Below, in pieces: positions 1 through 9,283 of a DNA stretch of 24,012 nt. The position numbers and the translations under genes are program-made. Source of the DNA: Syntrophaceae bacterium UBA5764 (GTDB lineage Bacteria; Desulfobacterota; Syntrophia; Syntrophales; Smithellaceae); NCBI GenBank assembly GCA_002418825.1, contig DIEW01000025.1, positions 501 to 24,512 of the forward strand. Reading direction: 5' to 3'. Under the pieces are notes generated by a model. That model made no database searches, was not told the origin of the DNA, and was given only the letters and a program-made list of their open reading frames with translations. Positions within the stretch are counted from its first letter, which is position 1, and each line of letters begins with the position of its first letter.

Positions 1-371
1 GCGGTTCACTGGCCATGATGACTTCCGTATTGGTTTCGCCCAACGGCTGGTATGAATATGAAGCGGCGCACGGCACAGTGCAGAAGCACTACTACAAACA
101 CTTAAAAGGTGAAGAGACATCCAGCAATTCCATGGCGCTCATTTTCGCCTGGAGTGGCGGCCTGCGCAAGCGCGGCGAGCTCGACGGGACACCGGAAGTG
201 ATTGGCTTCGCCGACAAGCTGGAGGAAGCGGCCATCGCCACCGTGGAGGGCGGCACGATGACCGGCGATTTGCTGGCGCTGGCCGAAAAGAAAGCTTCCA
301 ACAAAAAAGTAAACACGCAGGGTTTCATCGACGCCATTGCCGAAAACCTGCGCAAAAAACTCCATGGTTAG
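1..371 (+). CDS. icd: NADP-dependent isocitrate dehydrogenase, C-terminal part (5' end outside window)
   Basis: Converts isocitrate to 2-oxoglutarate and CO2 with reduction of NADP+, in the cytoplasm. The reading frame is open from base 3 to the stop at 369-371, so about 122 C-terminal residues are visible. They match the eukaryote-like dimeric IDH family rather than E. coli Icd: the stretch GSLAMMTSVLVSP is followed by EAAHGTVQKHY, whose conserved His lies in the NADP-binding part, then SSNSMALIFAW and a GTMTGDLLALAE-type helix near the C-terminus. The upstream start and substrate-binding arginines lie outside the window. The last 8 bases overlap the preferred start of rlmN. The family call is firm; the gene symbol is used in its general sense. 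Confidence 0.9.
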   Translation, partial: GSLAMMTSVLVSPNGWYEYEAAHGTVQKHYYKHLKGEETSSNSMALIFAWSGGLRKRGELDGTPEVIGFADKLEEAAIATVEGGTMTGDLLALAEKKASNKKVNTQGFIDAIAENLRKKLHG

Positions 372-1416
372 AAGCGCTCAAAATTCCAGGCCCAACCTAC
401 TCGATTTTACGCTGGAGGAAATGGAACAGTTCATTTCCGGCCTGGGTAAGGAAAAATTCCGCGCGCGGCAAATCATGAAGTGGCTGTATCAGAAGGACAT
501 CTCTTCTTTTGCGGAAATGACTTCTCTTTCCCGCGATTTCCGCGACAGCCTTTCCCGTATATCGCGCATTTACCGCCCCGAAATCGTAAAAATCCAGACG
601 TCCCGGGACGGCACAAAAAAGGCTCTTCTACGTCTGGAAGACGGCTGCTTCATCGAAAGCGTTCTGATTCCCGGAAAAAATCACTGGACAATCTGCGTAT
701 CCACGCAGGCAGGCTGCGCCATGGGCTGCAAATTCTGTCTTACCGCGCGCCAGGGATGGAAAAGAAATTTAAATCCTTCCGAAATAGCGGGCCAGCTTAT
801 CGCCTTACGGCAGGGAACACCGGAAGGGGCCCTGGTTAAAAACATCGTGATGATGGGCATGGGCGAGCCGCTGGCCAATTACGAAAACACGCTCAAGGCG
901 ATAAAAATTCTTACCAGTGATTTCGGCGCGGCCTTTTCCAACAGGAAAGTCACCGTCTCCACCTGCGGGCTGGCGCCGGAAATCATCCAGCTGGGGAAAG
1001 ACGTCTGCATCAACCTGGCCATATCGCTGAACGCTGCGGATGACGCCACCAGAAACAAGTTCATGCCGATAAATAAAAAATATCCGCTGTCCGCGCTGCT
1101 GGCCGCCTGCCGGAAATATCCCATGCCCGGCAGAAGACTGCTCACCTTTGAATATATACTGATTGACGGCGTTAACTCCTCTGAGCAGGACGCGGAGAAG
1201 CTTGCCGCCCTGTTGAAAAATCAACGCTGTAAAATAAATCTGATTGCCTTCAACGAATTCCCCGGCTCCGGATTAAAAGCGCCCGCCGAGCAGGACGTGC
1301 AGGCCTTTCAGCAAATACTCATAAAAAGACATTTCACGACGATACTCCGCGCCAGCCGCGGAGCGGATATCTGCGCCGCCTGCGGCCAGCTCAGCGGCGC
1401 GCAGACAATTCACTAG
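364..1416 (+). CDS. rlmN: RlmN, dual-specificity 23S rRNA/tRNA (adenine-C2)-methyltransferase
   Basis: Radical-SAM enzyme that methylates C2 of an adenine in 23S rRNA (A2503 in E. coli) and in some tRNAs (position 37). With the start at 364 the product is 350 aa, normal for the family. The motif CAMGCKFC gives the three cluster cysteines C118, C122 and C125. The methyl-transfer pair is C111 (in CVSTQAGC) and C340 (in ICAACGQL), so the enzyme looks intact. GMGEPLANYEN and the INKKYPL stretch are also typical. An in-frame ATG exists at 337, but it would overlap isocitrate dehydrogenase by 35 bases and add residues unlike the family N-terminus. The ATG at 364 overlaps the upstream stop by 8 bases and starts just before the conserved NLLDFTLEEM region. 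Neither start has a clear Shine-Dalgarno sequence, so translation may be coupled. Confidence 0.95.
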   Translation: MVRSAQNSRPNLLDFTLEEMEQFISGLGKEKFRARQIMKWLYQKDISSFAEMTSLSRDFRDSLSRISRIYRPEIVKIQTSRDGTKKALLRLEDGCFIESVLIPGKNHWTICVSTQAGCAMGCKFCLTARQGWKRNLNPSEIAGQLIALRQGTPEGALVKNIVMMGMGEPLANYENTLKAIKILTSDFGAAFSNRKVTVSTCGLAPEIIQLGKDVCINLAISLNAADDATRNKFMPINKKYPLSALLAACRKYPMPGRRLLTFEYILIDGVNSSEQDAEKLAALLKNQRCKINLIAFNEFPGSGLKAPAEQDVQAFQQILIKRHFTTILRASRGADICAACGQLSGAQTIH

Positions 1417-1470
1417 CAAAAATGACCACTTTGATTTAAACTGTTCCCATACAACGATAAGGAGAAAACT

Positions 1471-1740
1471 ATGGCTTCAAGAATATCGGACTGGCTGGCT
1501 TTGAAATTAGGCATCGTCGGTTTTCTCGCCGGCGGTTTAATCGGTTTTTTGTACCGCCCTTCGGCGCTGATTATCGGTCAGTTGCCTTTCAGCACCGTAA
1601 TAACCAGAGGAGCGAACCTTAAAGGTGTGGAACAAATGCTGATTCCCATGGCGCAAACATCATTTAACAATATGATGGTGGCGGCGGTCATCGGCGCGGC
1701 TATTGGAATTGTCATCGGTTTGTTATTTTCGCGAAAATAG
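1471..1740 (+). CDS. Small membrane protein with two predicted helices
   Basis: 89 aa, not recognised. There are two hydrophobic, glycine-rich segments: roughly residues 10-27 (LALKLGIVGFLAGGLIGF) and 69-86 (MVAAVIGAAIGIVIGLLF). The loop of about 40 residues between them is mostly polar, and the protein ends in SRK. This suggests an inner-membrane hairpin with both ends on the same side, the C-terminus probably cytoplasmic. The start is supported by AAGGAGAA about 6 bases before the ATG. It begins 54 bases after rlmN and is followed by palindromic, T-rich sequence that could end transcription. No function can be assigned from sequence alone. Confidence 0.7.
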   Translation: MASRISDWLALKLGIVGFLAGGLIGFLYRPSALIIGQLPFSTVITRGANLKGVEQMLIPMAQTSFNNMMVAAVIGAAIGIVIGLLFSRK

Positions 1741-1760
1741 AATCAACGACAATCTTTCAT

Positions 1761-1799
1761 CCTTTCCGCTTTTTCGCGGGAAAGGACTCTTTCTTTTTC
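1761..1799 (+). terminator. Candidate intrinsic terminator after the small membrane protein gene
   Basis: Arms CCTTTCC (1761-1767) and GGAAAGG (1779-1785) pair perfectly, with an inner GC/GC pair and one bulged G. A T-rich tract (CTCTTTCTTTTTC) follows. The T-run is interrupted, so efficiency is uncertain. Confidence 0.5.
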
Positions 1800-1805
1800 G
1801 GATAG

Positions 1806-1832
1806 GCGGGAGGATTGCGCTTTTTCTCCCGC
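1806..1832. repeat. Inverted repeat in the convergent intergenic region
   Basis: Arms GCGGGAG (1806-1812) and CTCCCGC (1826-1832) are perfect complements around a 13-base loop containing a T5 run. It lies between two genes that converge, the small membrane protein (+) and the PII-like gene (-), so it may act as part of a bidirectional terminator. No T-run follows on either side at the usual distance. Confidence 0.4.
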
Positions 1833-1895
1833 AACAAACGGGATATATCTTTCTGCCTTCGCGTTATTTTCTGGCCGGCCATATATTATCTCCCG

Positions 1896-2189
1896 TTAAA
1901 TTTTTTCTTCCGCCAGGGGGAAAACAAACGCGCGCAAGCCGGCGCCCGGATGTTCGGCTTTCACTTTTCGCATCAATTCCACAAGCGGCTTGATTTCTTC
2001 ATCCGGCACAGCCATCCAAATTGTCTTGTTTTTGCCGGGCGAGTAATGCGTTCCCAGCTTTGGTTCGCTTTCCTCCCCTTCGCCCGTCACATCATTCATT
2101 TTCGTATAAGCCTTGTAACCGGCGTTTTTTAAAGTATTGGTTATGCGCTCATCAAAATATGCGGCGTAAATGACAAAAATCATTTTCAT
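1896..2189 (-). CDS. PII-like (GlnB-related) signalling protein
   Basis: 97 aa, slightly shorter than classical GlnB (112 aa). It has the alternating strand/helix pattern of the PII fold: a first strand MKMIFVIYAAYF, a helix with DERITNTLKNAGYKAYTKM, an acidic loop DVTGEGEESEPK in the T-loop position, then a strand KTIWMAVPDE and a final helix PLVELMRKVKAEH. The loop lacks the canonical uridylylated tyrosine context, so it is not a standard nitrogen regulator. Divergent PII-like proteins are known next to metal or drug efflux genes, which fits the TolC-type gene 58 bases upstream on the same strand. A strong AAGGAGGG lies about 6 bases before the ATG. The ligand is unknown; calling it efflux-linked is inference from the neighbour. 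Confidence 0.7.
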   Translation of the reverse strand: MKMIFVIYAAYFDERITNTLKNAGYKAYTKMNDVTGEGEESEPKLGTHYSPGKNKTIWMAVPDEEIKPLVELMRKVKAEHPGAGLRAFVFPLAEEKI

Positions 2190-2247
2190 GGCGTGCCCTC
2201 CTTGAGCCGTGTCAAATTATTTTTCCGCCACTCTGCGGACAAAACAT

Positions 2248-3579
2248 TCATGGCGCGATGACGCCCATCGCTCTCTGCAGTCTGGCATAATTTATGTTAT
2301 AGTCTCCCAACGCATTGGCATATTGCGATTTCGCCCTGGTCAGCAAAGTCTGGGCGTCAAGCACTTCCGTCGATGTGGCCACTCTTTCCTTATAACGCTC
2401 TTCGGCAATGCGGAAATTTTCCTCGGCCTGCTCAATAACTTTTTCGGAGACCAGAATCTGGCTTTCCGCCTCCTGCAGCAGCAGGTAAGCGTTTTTTATT
2501 TCCAGTGTTATCTGTTCGTTGATTTCCTTCACCATTTCCAGCGCCTGGTTTTCACGGGCGCGACTGGCATCGACGCGAAACTTCGTCCTGCCCCATTCCC
2601 AAAAATTCCAGTTGGCGACCGCCATCACATACCAGCTTTCCGCGTCCTGATAACGGCTGCCGGAAACGGAAGCATCGTCGCCGAATTTCGCATAATTTCC
2701 CACCAGGCTTAGAGAGGGGAAAAACTCACTCTGCGCCACGCGCACCGCCTTCGACGCCTGCTCGGCCCTGAGCTTTGACACGATCAGCTCGGGTCTGCTC
2801 TCCCGGGCGATATTTAAACATTCCTCCAGAGATTGCTTCAGCGGCTTGTATTCCAGGATGTCCACAACCTCCACCGGTTCAAATATTCTGCGTTTCAGCA
2901 GCGTGTTAAAGCGCGCCTTGGCCAAGGCAACGGCGTTCTGCGCTTTAATCAAGGCCTGTCTGCCGTTGGCCAGCTCCACTTCAGCATATAACAAATCGTT
3001 TTTCGCGATGAAACCGACCTTATAATAATTCTGCGCGACGTCGCGATGCGCTTCCAGCATTTTCACCGACTGGGCCGCCGCCTCCAGAAGTCTCTGCGCG
3101 CGCAGGATATCAAAATAAGCCACTTTAACTTCCTGAATCACATCCTGATACATAGCTGTTTCCTCGGCATAGGCAACACCCTCACCGATTTTACTGGCCA
3201 GATAGCTGGCCAGAATGCCGCCGCCGGCAAAAATCGGCTGCCGGGCTTCGATTATCCAGTTGTAGTTGTCCTTCGTTCCCATCACCCAATCTCCCGCCGG
3301 AGGGGGGGGAATGCCCGGAGACCGGAAATAAGGCTCCTCGTTCAACCTCCGGTAGGCATAAGAAGTGCTGAACGTGGGCAAAAAACCGGTAAAGGCTTCC
3401 CTCTTCTGAGCTACGGCGCCTTTTGTTCCTTCCCTGGCGATATTAAGCGTCCAGCTGTTTTTAAGCGCGATATCGACGCTCTCCTCCAGCGTCAGAGCGC
3501 CTTGAGACAAAACAATCCGCGGGAAAAACACGAAAATCAGAATCGCAAAAAAGATGCTGTACTTTTTCCTATCGCTCAT
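2248..3579 (-). CDS. TolC-family outer-membrane efflux channel protein
   Basis: Forms the outer-membrane and periplasmic tunnel for a tripartite efflux or type I secretion system. With the start at 3579 it is 443 aa. A signal peptide is clear: basic MSDRKK, a hydrophobic FFAILIFVFFP core, and a likely cut near VLSQG. The mature protein begins LTLEESVDIALKNSW, the usual first OEP helix, and has two long alpha-helical halves; the second contains RPELIVSKLRAEQASKAVRVA. It ends with TEVLDAQTLLTRAKSQYANALGDYN, typical of OEP repeats. An in-frame ATG 25 codons upstream would bury the signal peptide. The chosen start has AGAGGTGG at good distance. No pump (RND, ABC) or membrane-fusion gene is beside it, so the partner must lie elsewhere. 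Confidence 0.9.
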   Translation of the reverse strand: MSDRKKYSIFFAILIFVFFPRIVLSQGALTLEESVDIALKNSWTLNIAREGTKGAVAQKREAFTGFLPTFSTSYAYRRLNEEPYFRSPGIPPPPAGDWVMGTKDNYNWIIEARQPIFAGGGILASYLASKIGEGVAYAEETAMYQDVIQEVKVAYFDILRAQRLLEAAAQSVKMLEAHRDVAQNYYKVGFIAKNDLLYAEVELANGRQALIKAQNAVALAKARFNTLLKRRIFEPVEVVDILEYKPLKQSLEECLNIARESRPELIVSKLRAEQASKAVRVAQSEFFPSLSLVGNYAKFGDDASVSGSRYQDAESWYVMAVANWNFWEWGRTKFRVDASRARENQALEMVKEINEQITLEIKNAYLLLQEAESQILVSEKVIEQAEENFRIAEERYKERVATSTEVLDAQTLLTRAKSQYANALGDYNINYARLQRAMGVIAP

Positions 3580-3672
3580 ACTTTTTCCACCTCTTTTAAA
3601 AACATCTCCCTGAAACTTTTTTGCAAAAAAATATTTTTTTGCCGCCGCCGGCAAAATTGCAACTTTTAATTA

Positions 3673-3700
3673 ATTATCAGAAAAATTTAATACTAATCAA
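3673..3700 (-). promoter_or_regulatory. Candidate sigma-70 promoter for the tolC-like gene
   Basis: On the minus strand, TTGATT (3700-3695) and GATAAT (3678-3673) are separated by 16 bases. They match the -35 box in 4 of 6 and the -10 box in 5 of 6 positions. The predicted leader to the ATG at 3579 is roughly 85-90 bases. Prediction only. Confidence 0.45.
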
Positions 3701-3723
3701 CCGTTTACGTCTTTTTAATTGCC

Positions 3724-3752
3724 TTGACATCTAAAAGCTATTTTCGTAAAGT
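3724..3752 (+). promoter_or_regulatory. Candidate sigma-70 promoter for the fecR-domain/ompA pair
   Basis: A perfect -35 box TTGACA (3724-3729) is followed after 17 bases by TAAAGT (3747-3752), 4 of 6 against TATAAT. It lies about 70 bases before the FecR-domain start and divergently from the tolC-like promoter. The exact -35 and ideal spacing make it credible. Confidence 0.55.
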
Positions 3753-3770
3753 AGTGGCGAAATAGTAACA

Positions 3771-3790
3771 TGGTTTTTATAAAAAAACCA
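3771..3790 (+). repeat. Perfect inverted repeat in the fecR leader
   Basis: Arms TGGTTTTT (3771-3778) and AAAAACCA (3783-3790) are perfect complements around the 4-base loop ATAA. It sits between the candidate promoter and the start codon, so it would be in the 5' untranslated RNA. Its function, operator or RNA hairpin, is unknown. Confidence 0.6.
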
Positions 3791-3792
3791 GA

Positions 3793-3808
3793 AAACCGTT
3801 AACAGTTT
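3793..3808 (+). promoter_or_regulatory. Imperfect 16-bp palindrome before fecR, possible operator
   Basis: AAAC-C-GTTAAC-A-GTTT is symmetric except for one base pair. Its core AACCGTTAAC recurs with one change as AACCGTTTAC at 3699-3708, just upstream of the tolC-like -35 box. This could be a shared regulator site for the divergent genes; it is inferred only from the repetition and symmetry. Confidence 0.35.
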
Positions 3809-3821
3809 AAAGAGGCTCTCC

Positions 3822-4280
3822 ATGAAAAAAATAGTTTTTGCTTCCTGTTTCTTTCTTCTTGCCGGAGTGTTTTCGGCCATGGCGGCGGAAACAAAAAATA
3901 TCGGCTTTATCAAAAACACATCCGGTCAGGTTTTAATCGGCAGAGCACAGGAGATGATTCCGGCCAAAGTCAACGATAAGCTGTTTCCCAATGACAATCT
4001 CATCACCGGCGAGAACGGATCGGTGGGTGTCATTCTTCAGGACAACAGCGTTTTATCCCTCGGGCCGAAATCAAAAGTCAATTTCAGCAATTTTGTTTTC
4101 AATCCGGTTGAAGAAAAATCATCTTTCGTGGCCAAAATAAGAAAAGGCACGGTTGTTTATCTGACCGGATTAATCGCGAAGCTTAATCCCCAAGCGGTGC
4201 GCTTTGAAACACCGACGGCGGTTTGCGGCGTGCGTGGCACGCACTTCGCCATAAAAGTGGACGCGCCGAAGGAAGATTAA
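3822..4280 (+). CDS. Periplasmic FecR-domain protein
   Basis: 152 aa. The N-terminus is a clear signal peptide: MKKIVFASCFFLLAGVFSAMAAE, with cleavage likely after AMA. The rest is a single FecR-type domain: GQVLIGRAQEMIPAK, then the LFPNDNLITGENGSVGVIL motif typical of these beta-rich domains, and the C-terminal FETPTAVCGVRGTHFAI motif. Membrane-anchored FecR proteins transduce signals to sigma factors, but this one lacks a cytoplasmic anti-sigma part or membrane anchor, so it is probably a soluble periplasmic or envelope structural/sensing domain. The start has AGAGG about 9 bases upstream. It is followed 46 bases later by an OmpA-family lipoprotein gene, and the two are probably co-transcribed. 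Confidence 0.88.
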   Translation: MKKIVFASCFFLLAGVFSAMAAETKNIGFIKNTSGQVLIGRAQEMIPAKVNDKLFPNDNLITGENGSVGVILQDNSVLSLGPKSKVNFSNFVFNPVEEKSSFVAKIRKGTVVYLTGLIAKLNPQAVRFETPTAVCGVRGTHFAIKVDAPKED

Positions 4281-4326
4281 AAGACAATCTTCAGCTGAAG
4301 CAAGACACAAAAAGAGGGGAAAGACG

Positions 4327-4956
4327 ATGAACGGTTACGCCACACGCTTAAAATTCATAAGTAAAACGGCTGTCGTTTTATTTGCCGCCCTGATGATGAC
4401 ATCCTGCGCAACCACAACGCAAGTGGTGCTTCTGCCCGACAAGGAGGACAAAGTAAGCGTGCTGGAAGTCACCGATACCGAAGGAAAAAAAACCCAAAGA
4501 CTCGATCAAGCATGGCAGTCGGTAAAAACATCGCCGCTTACCGGCGCGCTGGGCGCGCCGAAAGTTATGGATGAAAAAGAAGTCAGGGCAATGTTTCAGC
4601 ACGCCCTGGCGGCCCAACCTCCGCAACCGGCTGTTTATATTCTAATTTTCGGCAGCGGCCGCACCAGTCCCACCGAAGATTCGCTGAAACTGATTCCAGG
4701 GATTCTGGAAGCGATTAAAACCCGTAATTCAAAAAATATTCTTGTTGTCGGTCACACGGACACCATCGGACCGGCTTGGTATAACCTCAATCTTTCACTG
4801 AAACGCGCCAAAAATGTAGCCGATATATTAATAGAAAAGGGAGTGCCCAGCGAGAATATCGAAATAACGTCTTACGGTAAGGAATATCCGCTGGTAAAGA
4901 GGCCGGACGGCGTGGCTGAGCCCAAAAACCGTCGGGTGGAAATAACCGTCCGCTAA
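4327..4956 (+). CDS. OmpA-family peptidoglycan-binding lipoprotein
   Basis: 209 aa. The N-terminus has a lipoprotein signal: a hydrophobic AVVLFAALMM run followed by TSC, with Cys27 as the lipidated residue. About 70 residues of linker follow. The C-terminal OmpA domain (about residues 100-209) has VVGHTDTIGPAWYN, LSLKRAKNVADIL, ITSYGKEYPL and the closing NRRVEI. The Asp/Arg pattern binds diaminopimelate in peptidoglycan. The likely location is the outer-membrane inner leaflet, tethered to the cell wall. A GAGGGG sequence lies about 8 bases before the ATG. In other genomes OmpA and FecR proteins often occur with CHASE2-type sensor cyclases; none is seen here. Confidence 0.9.
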   Translation: MNGYATRLKFISKTAVVLFAALMMTSCATTTQVVLLPDKEDKVSVLEVTDTEGKKTQRLDQAWQSVKTSPLTGALGAPKVMDEKEVRAMFQHALAAQPPQPAVYILIFGSGRTSPTEDSLKLIPGILEAIKTRNSKNILVVGHTDTIGPAWYNLNLSLKRAKNVADILIEKGVPSENIEITSYGKEYPLVKRPDGVAEPKNRRVEITVR

Positions 4957-5088
4957 ACCATTCTTCAGATTAAATTTATATTTTTATTGCCTTTATATGG
5001 TTCTGGCCAATATTTTCCTTCGGGAAAAACCGATGCCGTGCAAATATCATAACGTTTTCATCTTTATCTTAATACACGGAGTGTGAAT

Positions 5089-6587
<1,499 letters not shown>

Positions 6588-6591
<4 letters not shown>

Positions 6592-8090
6592 TTAAAACGG
6601 ACGTAATCATTATCGGCGGCGGCGCCACCGGCTGCGGCATCGCCCGCGACCTGGCGTTGCGCGGTATTCCGCACTGCCTGATTGAAAAAGGTGATTTTGC
6701 CGCGGGCGCCACCGGCGCCTGTCACGGCCTTTTGCACAGCGGCGGCCGCTATGTCGTCTCCGACCCGCAGGCCGCCAAAGAATGTTACGAAGAAAACATC
6801 ATTTTAAGAAACATCGGCGAAAAATGTGTCGAGCAGACGGGTGGGCTTTTTGTGCGCCTGCCTGGAGATTCCAAGCTCTACCGCGACCGTTTTCTTAAAA
6901 GTTGTGAAAAACTCGGCATACCGACGGAGATAATTTCTTCCACCAAAGCGCTGGAACTTGTTCCCAACCTCAACCCGGAAATCGAAGAAGCGGTAAAAGT
7001 GCCCGACTGCTCCATCGATCCTTTCCGTCTGTGCATGCTCAACATCGTCTCCTCGCAGAAAAGAAACGGCATAATCTTCATTCGTCACAAAGTGACCGAA
7101 ATCATCAAAGAGCACGGCCGCTGCGTCGGCGTAAAAGCCGCCGATCAGGTATCCGGAGAGCGGCGGGAAATCCGCGGCAACATTATCATCAACGCGACGG
7201 GCGCCTGGTCGCATATGGTGGCGCAATTAGCCGGCAACGAAGTGCCGCTCACCCTTTCCAAGGGAAGCCTGGTCATCACCAACCACCGCCTGACCAACAT
7301 GGTTCTCAACAGAATGCGTCCCTCGGCCGACGGCGATATTATCGTGCCCAACGAAGCCGTCTGCCTGGCCGGAACGACATCGCTGGCGGTGGAAGACCCG
7401 GATAAAATCCGCATTGAATCCCATGAAGTGGACACCATTATCAGCGAAGCGGGAAAAATGGTTCCGCATTTCAACGATACGCGCGTCATCCGCGCCTTTT
7501 CCGGCGTCCGTCCCCTGCTCAAATCGGCAAAAGCGGACAGCCGGGAAATCACGCGCGGCTTTCAGATTATCAATCACGGCGACGGCATGTACAGCATCGT
7601 GGGAGGGAAACTCACCACTTTCCGCCTGATGGCGGAAAAAATGGTCGATACCGTGATGGACCATTTCCATCTCAAAAAAACATGTGAAACGGCGGCGATA
7701 CCCCTGGAAGGTCAGGAAGAGCTCAGCGGCTATCCCCTGGCCAAAAGACTATCGAACATGAAAAACATCGTCTGCGAATGCGAGCTCGTTTCGCGCGCCG
7801 AGGTGGAAAGAATCATCAAACAAACGGGCACCTGTTACGTGGGGGACATCTCGCACCGGACACGCCTGGGCATGGGCCCCTGCCAGGGCGGTTTTTGCAC
7901 TTTCCGGGCGCTGGGCATCATGCACGAAAAAAATCTTCTCTCGCCGGAGCAATCCATGTACGCTCTGCGCGATTTTCTGCAACGGCGTTTTCGCGGCATC
8001 AGATACTGCCTCTGGGGCGACCAGCTGCGGGAAGAACAACTGGTGGAATACATCTACCTGGGCATCCTGGCCATGGAGAGGAAACAGTGA
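6588..8090 (+). CDS. glpA: Anaerobic glycerol-3-phosphate dehydrogenase subunit A (FAD)
   Basis: Catalytic flavoprotein subunit that oxidises glycerol-3-phosphate to dihydroxyacetone phosphate. 500 aa. The FAD-binding motif IIIGGGATGCG is at residues 7-17; HGLLHSGGRYV and the IINATGAWSHMVA segment are typical of the DAO/GlpA family. The C-terminus carries a BFD-like [2Fe-2S] domain with C396-x-C398 and C432-x4-C437, as in bacterial GlpA. It starts inside the glpK stop (ATGA, 6588-6591), which suggests translational coupling. Its own stop overlaps the GTG start of glpB. It acts with GlpB and the Fe-S subunit GlpC at the inner membrane. Confidence 0.95.
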
Positions 8091-9283
8091 GCGTAACTCA
8101 GCATGACGTAATCATCATCGGCGCGGGGGTGGCGGGACTGACGGCAGGCGCCGTGCTTGCCGAGAAAGGCTGCAATGTCGCGCTGGTCGCCAAGGGGGAG
8201 CCAACCGCGTGTCTTTCCACCGGCTGTATCGACATCTGCTCGCTCGACCATGAGCCGCTGCACGGCATCGGCCATCTGCCCGAAGAACATCCCTACCATC
8301 TTGTCGCCCGCGCCGTAATCCGGGAAGCGGTGGACAGGTTCGGAAAAATCACCGACGAGATGGGGCTTCCCTACGTGGGTTCACTGGAGACAAACCGCCG
8401 TATCCTTGCCGCGCTGGGCACATTCAAAAACACCTGCCTCGTGCCGTCCACCATGGCCGCCGCGCCGCAGGATGAAAAAGACGACTTACACATCATCACT
8501 TTTTCCGGCCTGAAGGATTTTTATCCCAGCTACATCATCGCGCGGCGGGGAAACGCTTCTTTCTCCACCTACGAAGCGGGCGCCGACACGACCATGGGAC
8601 TGGCGGCGAATTTCGAACGCCACGATTTTCTGGAAAAATTCATCCTGTGGCTGGAAAAAATAAAAATTCCCGAAAACAAAATAGCCTTCCCTGCCGTGCT
8701 GGGGCTGGAATCGGCGGCCAGGATTGCCCAAAAAATAGAAAGCAGCGTGGGGAAAAAGATTTTCGAAATTCCCACTATTCCACCCTCCATGCCCGGCCGC
8801 AGACTCTTCAACGTCCTCAAGGATTATTTCCGTAAAAAAGGCGGCGTCATATACTGGAGCTGGCCGGTAAGCGGCGTGGAGAAAGCGAAAAACATCGTCG
8901 AGGCGGTGATTACCCCCTCCGATGGCCGCCCCCAAAGCCTCAACGCGAAAGCCTTCATCCTCGCCTCCGGTTCGTTTGTCGGCGGCGGCCTGCACGCCCG
9001 GAGGGATACCATCGTCGAAAATATTTTTAATCTTCCCGTTTTCGTGCCCGGGAAGAGAGATGACTGGTTTGACAGCGATTACTTTGCGTTGAATCACGGC
9101 ATCGGCAAAGCGGGAATAATCGCCGATTCCTCTTTCCGCCCGAAAGAAGCGCCGTGGGAAAACGTTTTTGTCTGCGGCGGAATCCTGGCGCACACGGAAG
9201 TTCTGAAAAACGGCTGCGGGCACGGCCTGGCGCTGGCCACGGGGCACGCGGCGGCGGCCTCCTGCCTGGAGTATATAAAATGA
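8087..9283 (+). CDS. glpB: Anaerobic glycerol-3-phosphate dehydrogenase subunit B
   Basis: 398 aa flavoprotein subunit of the GlpABC complex. The N-terminus HDVIIIGAGVAGLTAGAVL is an FAD-binding Rossmann motif, and the next segment ends in CLSTGCIDIC. The C-terminal FVCGGILAHTEVLKNGCGHG and the end ALATGHAAAA are typical of GlpB. The chosen start is GTG at 8087, which overlaps the glpA stop (GTGA) and has GGAGAGG just upstream. The frame stays open much further upstream inside glpA, but that extension has no matching family sequence. It ends in ATGA shared with glpC. Confidence 0.93.
   Translation: MSVTQHDVIIIGAGVAGLTAGAVLAEKGCNVALVAKGEPTACLSTGCIDICSLDHEPLHGIGHLPEEHPYHLVARAVIREAVDRFGKITDEMGLPYVGSLETNRRILAALGTFKNTCLVPSTMAAAPQDEKDDLHIITFSGLKDFYPSYIIARRGNASFSTYEAGADTTMGLAANFERHDFLEKFILWLEKIKIPENKIAFPAVLGLESAARIAQKIESSVGKKIFEIPTIPPSMPGRRLFNVLKDYFRKKGGVIYWSWPVSGVEKAKNIVEAVITPSDGRPQSLNAKAFILASGSFVGGGLHARRDTIVENIFNLPVFVPGKRDDWFDSDYFALNHGIGKAGIIADSSFRPKEAPWENVFVCGGILAHTEVLKNGCGHGLALATGHAAAASCLEYIK

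Noticed and set aside
7778..8086. Upstream extension of glpB
   Set aside because: In-frame but inside the conserved end of glpA; the FAD motif starts right after the GTG at 8087.
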